A stretch of 50,798 nucleotides of DNA from Bacteroidota bacterium. Its GTDB lineage: Bacteria > Bacteroidota > Bacteroidia > Chitinophagales > Saprospiraceae. The notes beneath the pieces were generated by a model, which worked only from the letters and a program-made list of their open reading frames with translations, searched no databases and had not been told where the DNA came from. This document shows, piece after piece, positions 43,835 to 50,798 of the stretch. The stretch's first letter is position 1. Every line of letters begins with the position of its first letter. The stretch is from positions 1 through 50,798 of the forward strand of contig JAAEZH010000039.1 in assembly GCA_018222965.1 (NCBI GenBank), in the 5' to 3' direction. Made by a program: the position numbers and the translations under genes.

Positions 43835-44869
43835 TCAATAACTCGTCTCATCCAACTCCACTTTCCCCGAAAAGGTTTTATAGACAAAAATGGTATAAGC
43901 CAAAACCAGCGGCGCTCCAATTGCAGCGATGATCAGCATGATGCTCAGAGACTTCTGAGAAGATGCGGCATTGTAAACGGTGATGTCGTACATCGGGTCA
44001 ACGGTCGACATGATGAGCACCGGATACAATTCGATGGCGACCAAAATCAATAAAAAAGCGACAGTCAGGGAAGAAAAAATAAAGGCCAGTTTAAATCGCT
44101 TTTTGCTCGCCAGTCTCGGAATATTTGCAATGCTCAGGAAAGCCAGCAGGGGAATGATAAACAGTGCCGGATGACTTTTAAAGTCGTCTGATAAGTGGGG
44201 GATATAAATTAAGGTGAAAAGAGTAGTAATGCCGAAGGCTACGACAAAAAATATGATCCCGCGTTTGAGTAAGTTGGTGAGTTTGACAAAGAGCTTACCG
44301 CGTGTTTTCATGAGGAGATAGATGGCGCCGTGCATCATAAACAGAGCAAGGGTAGTGAATCCGACCATGATGGCATAGGGGTTGATGAACTCCAGCCAAT
44401 GTCCCTGAAATTCCAGTCCTGGGCCAATCGCGATGCCTTGCAATACATTCCCCAAAACGATGCCGAGCAAAAAGGCCAGCATGATGCTGGAAACGGAATA
44501 ACTAACATCCCACATCGTGCGCCACCATTTCATTTCTTCTTTGGAGCGAAATTCGATGGAAATCGCCCGGAAAATCAAAAACAGCAAAAACAACATGAAA
44601 GGGATATACATGGCCGAAAACAGGGTGGCATAAACCACCGGAAATCCGGCAAACAAAGCACCGCCTCCAATTACGAGCCAAACTTCGTTGCCGTCCCAAA
44701 CCGGACCCACCGCGTTTAGGGCAATGCGTCGACTCAGCTCTTTTCGGAAAAATAAATGCCAGGCACCGGCTCCCAGATCGAAACCGTCAAGGATCGCATA
44801 GCCCGAAAATACCCCGCCCACAAGCAGGAACCAAAGTGTCGGATAATCAATTCCAAGAAATGTTTCCAT
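43835..44869 (-). CDS. cydB: Cytochrome bd ubiquinol oxidase subunit II
   Basis: 344 residues, eight or nine membrane helices, full length. YPTLWFLLVGGVFSGYAILDGFDLGAGAWHL is the CydB N-terminal signature, with GPVWDGNEVWLVIGGGALFAGFPVVYATLFS the next conserved block. It starts 1 bp after cydA ends, so the two are translationally coupled. A CydX/CydS-type small subunit was not seen in the 43622-43834 gap. Confidence 0.96.
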   Translation of the reverse strand: METFLGIDYPTLWFLLVGGVFSGYAILDGFDLGAGAWHLFFRKELSRRIALNAVGPVWDGNEVWLVIGGGALFAGFPVVYATLFSAMYIPFMLFLLFLIFRAISIEFRSKEEMKWWRTMWDVSYSVSSIMLAFLLGIVLGNVLQGIAIGPGLEFQGHWLEFINPYAIMVGFTTLALFMMHGAIYLLMKTRGKLFVKLTNLLKRGIIFFVVAFGITTLFTLIYIPHLSDDFKSHPALFIIPLLAFLSIANIPRLASKKRFKLAFIFSSLTVAFLLILVAIELYPVLIMSTVDPMYDITVYNAASSQKSLSIMLIIAAIGAPLVLAYTIFVYKTFSGKVELDETSY

Positions 44870-44870
44870 C

Positions 44871-46250
44871 TTATTGCTTTTTAAATATGCCGGCCATCTC
44901 TTTTTGACGAGCGCGTTTGTCGATCAGTTCTGTATCTGAAGGACCGGTTTTTATTTTTTTGTTCAACAGATAAATGAATAGCAGGAAAAGCAGCAAATAA
45001 ACCAACGCAAACATAATTAGTGAGAACAAGACCTGATTGGCAGTTACTACTTTCGACAAAGCATCGGAGGTTTTCAACAAGCCGTAAACGACCCAGGGTT
45101 GGCGTCCCATCTCGGCCGCAAACCATCCTACCTGATTGGCAATTTGTGGAAGAAAAACCGCAAATACAAAAATCCACAACAGCCATTTTTTATCAAATAA
45201 TTTTCCGCGCCACCATAAGTAGGAGGCATAAAGGGTAAGCAAAATCAGAAACATACCAATGGCAACCATGAGGTGGTAAAATTGAAAAATGGCATTGAGT
45301 GCGGTAGGACGCTCATCTTCCGGAAAGGCATTCAGCCCCCTTATTGGGGTCATGGTATTCTGGTGCAAAAGGAACGTGAGCCCCCCCGGAATTTTTAAAC
45401 CACTTACTTCCTGTTTTTCTTTGTCTACCCAGCCGAGGATATACATGTCAGCTACCGATAAACTGTCGAAATGCCCTTCCAGTGCGGCGAGTTTGGCGGG
45501 TTGATTGTGGGCTACGCCATCTGCTGATTTGTGGCCGGTTAGTAATTGACCCAATGAAAAAACAGTGGCTACTACCAGGGCAATTTTGAAAGCTTTTTTA
45601 GAGATTTCTACATGACGGTTTCGAAGAAGGTAATAGGCGTGAACACTCAGTACCAGGAAAGCTCCTGCCAGCAAGGCTCCAAGCCATACGTGCATAATGC
45701 GATCCACACTAGAGGGATTAAATACCATTGCCCAGAAATCAATGATCTCGGCCCGGGCTTCAAGGCCCTCTCCAACGATATGATATCCGGCAGGAGTTTG
45801 CTGCCAACTATTGGCCACAACAATCCAGACGGCCGAAAACATCGAGCCTAACCAAACTCCCAATGTACTGATGAAGTGGACCCGGTAACTTACCCGATTC
45901 CAACCAAACAGGAGTATGCCCAGAAATCCACTTTCCAAAGCGAAAGCAAAAATACCTTCTGCAGCCAGCGCGCTTCCAAAAACATCCCCAACGTAGCGGG
46001 AATAGGTAGCCCAATTGGTTCCAAATTCAAATTCCATGACGATACCAGTCGCTACCCCGATCCCGAAAGTTAGTGCGAAGATCTTGGTCCAAAACCGGGT
46101 CATGGTTTCGTAGACCTTGTTGCCGGTACGGAGGTACATACCCTCCATGATTACCATAATCAATCCCAAACCAATGCTCAATGGTGGATAGATGTAATGG
46201 AATGAAATGGTAAAAGCAAATTGAATTCTGGAAAGTATTTCAACATCCAT
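44871..46250 (-). CDS. cydA: Cytochrome bd ubiquinol oxidase subunit I
   Basis: 459 residues, short-Q-loop type. Haem ligands by position: His18 (SFHYIYPP) for the b595 site, His187 (IMHVWLGA) and Met328 (FYHLMVAIG) for b558. Glu98 and Glu106 ([12 protein letters not shown]) belong to the proton path. GRQPW is at residues 382-386. The periplasmic Q-loop ([23 protein letters not shown]) is short. With CydB it reduces oxygen with quinol electrons with high affinity and does not pump protons. The gene lies 66 bp downstream of the DUF255 gene on the same strand. Confidence 0.97.
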   Translation of the reverse strand: MDVEILSRIQFAFTISFHYIYPPLSIGLGLIMVIMEGMYLRTGNKVYETMTRFWTKIFALTFGIGVATGIVMEFEFGTNWATYSRYVGDVFGSALAAEGIFAFALESGFLGILLFGWNRVSYRVHFISTLGVWLGSMFSAVWIVVANSWQQTPAGYHIVGEGLEARAEIIDFWAMVFNPSSVDRIMHVWLGALLAGAFLVLSVHAYYLLRNRHVEISKKAFKIALVVATVFSLGQLLTGHKSADGVAHNQPAKLAALEGHFDSLSVADMYILGWVDKEKQEVSGLKIPGGLTFLLHQNTMTPIRGLNAFPEDERPTALNAIFQFYHLMVAIGMFLILLTLYASYLWWRGKLFDKKWLLWIFVFAVFLPQIANQVGWFAAEMGRQPWVVYGLLKTSDALSKVVTANQVLFSLIMFALVYLLLFLLFIYLLNKKIKTGPSDTELIDKRARQKEMAGIFKKQ

Positions 46251-46316
46251 TGTTAGCGGATTTTAATATATCTATTTACTAAAGAACAGGCCAGTCAGAA
46301 CTCTGATTGAAAAGGA

Positions 46317-48368
46317 TCAGTCGGAATCAGTTCTTTTAAATCGTTCTAAATTGTGTTTAAACCGGTAGCTATGTCGAACCAAAAAGGCTCCCGTATCTTC
46401 TTCGGGTTTCTGACAGGCAAAATGCTGGCACAGATAGATTTCGGTTGTATCTGCCGCCTCGCGTCCTTCCAGCATAGCAAGCGGTTCGGTTGCATCTTCT
46501 GAGGCCAGTAAAATGCTGAAAGGGATAAATGCCCGTCCGATTTCTTTGGCTTGCTCTTTGGCTTCCGGACCGATTATACAAATCTCCGGAATGCCTTTTT
46601 CTCCAGCCAGAACCGCGGAGCAAACAGAGGCATAATCCAGCGGATTCTTTTCTGCCAATTGGTGCAGATGGCCCAGGATTTTTTCCGCCTTTCGGCGAAA
46701 GCCGGAACGCCCCAGATACAGACTCAATTCCTGAAGGTTGCGGGCCATTACGATATTTCCGGAAGGCATGTCTTCGTCCCGCAGATCGAGGGGAGCATAC
46801 AGCACATCCGTTTGGGCAGCGGGTACCATGCAGAGCAATTCTGTCTCCGGATCGGTAAAATGGTGCAAAACTTCGTTGGAAAGCTGTTCGGCATTCAGCA
46901 AGAGCCTGGTGTCAAAAGTCAATTGATAGACATCGATGGTAGCTCGTATCAGATAGGCCAGGTCCCTCAGGCCAGCTTTGCCGGAAGGCGTGTCATCGAT
47001 AAGAAAACGATGCCAGTCTGAACCTTTCCGGAAACTTGCCTGCAAACAGGCCAGCAGTTTTTCTGCTTTGTCGGCATAGGTTTGTTCGCCACTTGCCTGG
47101 TATAAATGCACGTATGCTGAGACCATCAGCGCATTCCAGCTGAGGATGATTTTTTTATCAATAGGAGGCGGCTTTTTGCCTGATTGCTGGCGATGCCGCA
47201 GGAGTGTTTCCCGGTTTTCTTTCAATTTTTGCCGCAGTGCTTCCCTTTCTATTCCATGCCTTTCGGCGAATGCAAACAGGTCGTGTGGCTGATGGAGGAT
47301 ATTACCCAATGGACTGTTTCCCTCCTCTTGGATGTTGTAAAATTCGCTGAAAAGCGCAGCATCTTTACCGAGGACTTCCCGGATTTCCTTCATAGTCCAG
47401 GTGTAGAAAGCCCCTTCTTTGCCATCGCTTTCCGCATCCATGGCTGCATAAAAAGTGCCTTCGGGACTCCTCATTTCCCGTTCGAGAAAGTCAATAACTT
47501 CCGTGAAGGCTGTTTTGTATTTGCGTTTGTTGGTGTATTTGTACATCCTCGCAAGGAGTTGGAGGAAGAGGGCATTGTCGTAGCCCATTTTCTCAAAATG
47601 AGGGATTCTCCAGGCAGGGTCGGTGGTATATCGGGCAATGCCGCTGCCAATTTGATCGTAGATGCCGCCCCGCAGCATACGGCTTACCGTAAATGCCAGT
47701 TTGTTGAATGCATCCTTATCATCCCGAAGAGCGGCATATTCAAGCATGAACTCCAGTGCCATGGTATTGGGAAACTTCATGCCGCTGCCGAATCCGCCGT
47801 TTTGAGGATCAAAGGATTTTATCAAAGTCTGATACAGTGCATCAGCTTCAGCTTGATGATCCCCCGAAGTGTTTCCGGTTTTTATTCGGCGCAGGATTTT
47901 GTCGGCCTGATTTTCCACTGCTTGCCGATTCTCTTTGAAGTTATAGAATGCATACTGCAGCGCCTGAAACCAGGAAAGCTTTTTAGTGGCGGCTTCCGGT
48001 GGAAAATAAGTGCCACCGAAATATGGTTTGAGATCCGGGGTCAGGAAAATATTGAGGGGCCAGCCACTGCTTCCGGAGATGGCCTGACAGGCATCCATAT
48101 AGAGATTGTCGAGGTCGGGGCGTTCTTCGCGATCCACTTTGATATTGACAAAGTGGGCATTCATATAATCGGCGATTTCCGGATCCTGAAAACTTTCCCG
48201 GGCCATCACATGACACCAATGGCAGGTCGAATAACCGACACTCAGGAGGATGGGTTTATCCTGCTTTTTGGCAAGTTCGAGCGTGGTTTTACCCCAGATT
48301 TGCCAGTGTACCGGATTATCGGCGTGTTGGCGCAGATAAGGGCTTGATGCCAGATGGAGTTTGTTCAT
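46317..48368 (-). CDS. DUF255 thioredoxin-fold/glycosidase-like protein (YyaL/SPATA20 family)
   Basis: 683 residues, normal for the family. The N-terminal DUF255 thioredoxin-like domain has LASSPYLRQHADNPVHW, then YSTCHWCHVMARESF with Cys49-His-Trp-Cys52, and KVDREERPDLDNLYM. The C-terminal two thirds has an alpha/alpha-barrel look, for example GGIYDQIGSGIARYTTDPAWRIPHFEKMGYDNA, as in (alpha/alpha)6 epimerases. Biochemical function is not established. No signal peptide. It is followed by the DUF3365 gene upstream (9 bp gap) and cydA downstream. Confidence 0.92.
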   Translation of the reverse strand: MNKLHLASSPYLRQHADNPVHWQIWGKTTLELAKKQDKPILLSVGYSTCHWCHVMARESFQDPEIADYMNAHFVNIKVDREERPDLDNLYMDACQAISGSSGWPLNIFLTPDLKPYFGGTYFPPEAATKKLSWFQALQYAFYNFKENRQAVENQADKILRRIKTGNTSGDHQAEADALYQTLIKSFDPQNGGFGSGMKFPNTMALEFMLEYAALRDDKDAFNKLAFTVSRMLRGGIYDQIGSGIARYTTDPAWRIPHFEKMGYDNALFLQLLARMYKYTNKRKYKTAFTEVIDFLEREMRSPEGTFYAAMDAESDGKEGAFYTWTMKEIREVLGKDAALFSEFYNIQEEGNSPLGNILHQPHDLFAFAERHGIEREALRQKLKENRETLLRHRQQSGKKPPPIDKKIILSWNALMVSAYVHLYQASGEQTYADKAEKLLACLQASFRKGSDWHRFLIDDTPSGKAGLRDLAYLIRATIDVYQLTFDTRLLLNAEQLSNEVLHHFTDPETELLCMVPAAQTDVLYAPLDLRDEDMPSGNIVMARNLQELSLYLGRSGFRRKAEKILGHLHQLAEKNPLDYASVCSAVLAGEKGIPEICIIGPEAKEQAKEIGRAFIPFSILLASEDATEPLAMLEGREAADTTEIYLCQHFACQKPEEDTGAFLVRHSYRFKHNLERFKRTDSD

Positions 48369-48377
48369 GGCCGGACC

Positions 48378-49001
48378 TTATTTCTTAAATTGTATGCTCC
48401 ACATACCTCTTAGTTCTCCTGCCTGGTAGCCGATGGCTGCATCGTCGGGATAGAGTCCGTTGATTATGGCATAATCAGACTTTTTTAGGGTTTCACCGGG
48501 ATTGCCGTGGCAGTTCAGGCAAAGCTCATTGGTTCGGATGGGCGCATAGAAAGCAATGGTTTTCGGATCGATTTCTTCGATCAGGGGTTTGAGTTCTTTT
48601 CCGGCTGCCTCCTGTTCCTGATAAGTGGTCAGCACGGCTTTTTCTTCTGGTGAAGGTGCGTTTTGCGGGTTCCGCGGTTTCAAGCTGGTACGTCGGATTT
48701 GGGCATTATGGACTTTTGCGAGGCTGTCAGTGAGTGGATAGGCAGCCAGGTTGCAAAACTTTACAGCATTTTCCACACCGCCTTCCTGCATCGCTTTTTG
48801 CAGATTGGAAGAGAGGGTGGCAAAAGTAGCTCCTGCGATCTCTTTTCCTTTTTTCATCCATACTTCTTCTGACAAATCTTCAGCTGCTGCTTCTGTTTGT
48901 CGGGGTTCTGATTCAGCCTTCTCGTCGGATTGATTTTGACCACAGGCTGTATAAAGAAGCGGGAGGCTTAGGAGCAGGAAAAAGGCGTAAGAAAGTTTCA
49001 T
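48378..49001 (-). CDS. DUF3365 (Tll0287-like) haem-binding lipoprotein
   Basis: 207 residues. The signal ends in LYTAC (Cys20), a lipoprotein site, and an acidic linker follows. The DUF3365 domain has FCNLAAYPLTDSLAKVH, a Glu/Thr-rich centre, and NELCLNCHGNPGE, a CXXCH haem c site at residues 161-165. Such domains in cyanobacterial Tll0287 bind haem with a PAS-like fold and may sense redox or oxygen. The gene lies 9 bp upstream of the DUF255 gene, in a transcription unit that ends with cydAB. Confidence 0.88.
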   Translation of the reverse strand: MKLSYAFFLLLSLPLLYTACGQNQSDEKAESEPRQTEAAAEDLSEEVWMKKGKEIAGATFATLSSNLQKAMQEGGVENAVKFCNLAAYPLTDSLAKVHNAQIRRTSLKPRNPQNAPSPEEKAVLTTYQEQEAAGKELKPLIEEIDPKTIAFYAPIRTNELCLNCHGNPGETLKKSDYAIINGLYPDDAAIGYQAGELRGMWSIQFKK

Positions 49002-49057
49002 GTTCTTTGGTTTGGATGTGCATTAAAAATAGGAAAGAAAAGCATTCCTGAAAACAG

Positions 49058-49096
49058 GTAGAGCTGCGCTTCCACCAGGGGCAGCGCAGCTTCTAC
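49058..49096 (-). terminator. Terminator of the CstB-like gene
   Basis: On the minus strand GTAGAAGCTGCGCT and AGCGCAGCTCTAC pair (one bulge), with a TGTTTTC run after it. Lies 28 bp after the stop of the gene at 49124-50575. Confidence 0.6.
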
Positions 49097-49123
49097 GTCA
49101 ACGTCTAAAAATCACCACAATTT

Positions 49124-50575
49124 TTATGCTACTGATGCCACTGCTTCATCAATGACTTCCTGAGTCATGGAAGAGGGGCAAGTATAATTTGTTTTCGGTA
49201 CATCGCTTTTTTCGATGGCGTGCCAGCCTTCTTTCACATCGATCAGGTTCTGGAATCCGCGCGAGCGCAGGATGGAAGCGGTGATCATGGAGCGGTATCC
49301 GCCGAGACAGTGCAGGTAATAGGTCCCTTCGCGATCGAGTCGACCCATGTTTTTATTGATATAATCCAGCGGGAAGTTTGTCGCTCCCTCGATGTGCTGT
49401 GCCAGGAATTCGGTGGGTTTACGGACATCGATGATTTCTCCGTCGATTTTGCCTTCCATTTTGGCTGCCAGTTCATCAGCTGTAAGGGAATCAATACTAT
49501 CTGTTTCCTTTCCGGCTGCTTTCCAGGCATCGAGTCCGCCTTCCAGGAAGCCGAGTGTATTATCGTAACCTACTCTTGCCAGCCGTGTAACTACTTCCTC
49601 AGAACGACCTTCCGGCGTAATGAGTACAATGGGTTGTTTGATATCGGTGATCAGGGCACCGACCCAGGGAGCAAAGCTTCCGTCAATTCCGATGAAAATC
49701 GAATTGGGGATATGGGCTTTGGCAAAATCGGCTTCATTACGGGTATCGAGCATGAGGGCATCCTCTGTTTCCACCAGTTCTTCAAAGCGTTCCGGGCTGA
49801 GGGCTACATTTCCTTTTTCGAGTACAGAGTCGAAGCTGCCATATCCTGCCTTATTCATCATGGCATTTTTGGCAAAGTACTGAGGCGGTGGTGTAAGACC
49901 TGCAGTAACTTCTTCTACAAACTCTTCTTTGGTCATATCTGCCCGCAGGGCATAATTGGTTTTCTTTTGGTCGCCGAGGTAGCCCCAGGTATCTGTGCTT
50001 AGATTTTTACCACAGGCGGAACCTGCGCCGTGTGCCGGATAAACGATTACATCGTCTGCCAGGGGCATGATCTTATTGCGAAGGCTTTCGAATAGGAAGC
50101 CGGCCAGATCTTCCCGGGTTATTTTTCCTTGTTTGATGGCCAGGTCTGGACGTCCTACATCTCCTAGGAAAAGGGTATCGCCTGTAAAGATGGCATAGTC
50201 TTTTCCTTCTTCGTTTTGGAGAAGGTAGGTGGTACTTTCCATGGTATGCCCCGGTGTGTGAAGCACCTTAAAAGTTAGTTTCCCCACTTTAATTTCTTCG
50301 CCGTCTTTTGCCTGGTGAATGTCGTAGGAAGTTTCTGCATTAGGGCCATATACGATGGTGGCGCCTGTTTTTTTGGCCAGGTCAATATGTCCGGATACAA
50401 AATCGGCATGGAAGTGTGTTTCGAAGATGTACTTCAATTTGGCACCTTCCTGCTCGAGTTTTTCGATATAAGGTTGTGTTTCGCGAAGCGGATCGATGAT
50501 TACGGCTTCGCCGTCACTTTCGATATAGTATGCTGCCTCAGCGAGGCAGCCGGTATAAATTTGTTCGACTTTCAT
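49124..50575 (-). CDS. CstB-like persulfide dioxygenase with two rhodanese domains
   Basis: 483 residues from the ATG at 50575 (13 residues further in the open frame are less likely). The metallo-beta-lactamase domain has THFHADFVSGH (His54, His56, Asp58, His63), His110 in HTPGH, Asp133 in TGDTLFLGDVGRPDL and His182, the ETHE1-type single-iron pattern. The first rhodanese domain (about 258-355) has ITPEGRS where the catalytic Cys should be, so it is inactive. The second (about 362-460) has LHCLGGYRSM with Cys423. This is the MBL-pseudorhodanese-rhodanese plan of staphylococcal CstB, which oxidises low-molecular-weight persulfides and forms thiosulfate. Function by homology of architecture. 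Confidence 0.92.
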   Translation of the reverse strand: MKVEQIYTGCLAEAAYYIESDGEAVIIDPLRETQPYIEKLEQEGAKLKYIFETHFHADFVSGHIDLAKKTGATIVYGPNAETSYDIHQAKDGEEIKVGKLTFKVLHTPGHTMESTTYLLQNEEGKDYAIFTGDTLFLGDVGRPDLAIKQGKITREDLAGFLFESLRNKIMPLADDVIVYPAHGAGSACGKNLSTDTWGYLGDQKKTNYALRADMTKEEFVEEVTAGLTPPPQYFAKNAMMNKAGYGSFDSVLEKGNVALSPERFEELVETEDALMLDTRNEADFAKAHIPNSIFIGIDGSFAPWVGALITDIKQPIVLITPEGRSEEVVTRLARVGYDNTLGFLEGGLDAWKAAGKETDSIDSLTADELAAKMEGKIDGEIIDVRKPTEFLAQHIEGATNFPLDYINKNMGRLDREGTYYLHCLGGYRSMITASILRSRGFQNLIDVKEGWHAIEKSDVPKTNYTCPSSMTQEVIDEAVASVA

Positions 50576-50640
50576 TTTATGAGATTTATCTGGTTGAATC
50601 ATTTTGTAATACAAAGAAACGGGCTTTTTGGGGGATTGTC

Positions 50641-50656
50641 AGTGATGCTGATCACA
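50641..50656 (-). promoter_or_regulatory. CRP/FNR-like operator before the CstB-like gene
   Basis: Minus strand TGTGATCAGCATCACT: TGTGA-N6-TCACT, one base from the E. coli CRP consensus TGTGA-N6-TCACA, 66-81 bp upstream of the start. In Bacteroidota, CRP/FNR-type regulators often accompany such sulfur genes. No regulator gene is in this window. Confidence 0.5.
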
Positions 50657-50743
50657 GGTGAGGGGAAAGCGGGGTATAAATTTGAAAAATGTGTTTAATT
50701 GTTTGGTTTTTAGGGGGTTAGGCCCGAAATTTTTCAATTAATT

Positions 50744-50798
50744 CGTCAGGTTGGCGACCCGTCAGGTTGGCGACCCGTCAGGTTGGCGACCCGTCAGG
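50744..50798. repeat. 16-bp tandem repeat running off the right end
   Basis: Three full copies of CGTCAGGTTGGCGACC (50744-50791) and 7 bp of a fourth, cut by the window edge. CAGG-T/C-TGGCGACCCGTCAGGT differs by one base in 21 from 34288-34308. The array may continue beyond the window. Confidence 0.9.

Noticed and set aside
47184-48347. Plus-strand open frame of 387 codons
   Set aside because: Long antisense shadow of the DUF255 gene, whose domain motifs are unmistakable; high Phe/Ile/Gly bias typical of a complement frame.
49220-50002. Plus-strand open frame of 260 codons
   Set aside because: Antisense shadow of the CstB-like gene; no motif of its own.

Overview
The window looks like chromosomal DNA of a Bacteroidota bacterium, probably a Saprospiria/Lewinella-like or related marine lineage. 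The evidence is SprB-type repeats and a type IX secretion (T9SS) C-terminal region, DUF3857/transglutaminase and DUF5777 proteins, CX4CH-type cytochrome lipoproteins, and several promoters with the Bacteroidota -7 element TAnnTTTG (best: the tRNA-Leu promoter, TTTG-N19-TATCTTTG). Placement below phylum level is inference.

Layout. 1-3480: AT-rich accessory stretch with unrelated single genes (lipoprotein, CPBP membrane protease, DHFR-like reductase), a decayed IS1182-type transposase, a motif present three times at about 1.4 kb spacing, and an attC-like long palindrome; it resembles an eroded gene-cassette array. 3487-11860: an SRPBCC protein, a hairpin-rich non-coding block, then a complete TetR-TolC-MFP-RND efflux operon with pdxH at its end. 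11861-16383: a structured leader before an HPt-like protein lacking the phospho-histidine, a bacilliredoxin, and a four-gene cluster of cytochrome lipoprotein, DUF5777 beta-barrel, diheme cytochrome and small secreted protein. 16467-26637: glgB, a large cohesin/dockerin/SprB surface protein, a UMF1-type transporter, a RimK-type ligase, YraN, and two adjacent phosphoglucose isomerases of different families. 27110-34168: tRNA-Leu(GAG), a 1237-residue TPR/DUF3857/transglutaminase protein, a DksA-like protein without a zinc site, a secreted barrel protein and a HAD phosphatase. 34278-43621: an MFS transporter, gyrB (possibly leaderless), a P450, then acyltransferase, PhoD phosphatase and T9SS-type endonuclease I genes on one strand, and a bestrophin channel. 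43835-50575: one minus-strand run of a CstB-like persulfide dioxygenase/rhodanese, a DUF3365 haem protein, a DUF255 thioredoxin-fold protein and cytochrome bd oxidase (cydAB).

How the parts may work together. The efflux operon is a self-contained, probably autorepressed drug/solute pump. The 13.5-16.4 kb cluster has the parts of an outer-membrane electron-transfer module. The 43.8-50.6 kb run joins persulfide oxidation to a type of terminal oxidase known to resist sulfide, and has a CRP/FNR-like palindrome at its head. glgB and the two isomerases point to glycogen and hexose-phosphate metabolism. The endonuclease and PhoD genes could together release phosphate from extracellular DNA.

The right end stops inside a 16-bp tandem repeat related to a perfect hairpin at 34278-34328, and the left end begins at a copy of the triplicated motif, so both ends could be repeat-caused assembly breaks. 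No CRISPR array, prophage or rRNA was seen. All calls come from reading the sequence; no database search was run.
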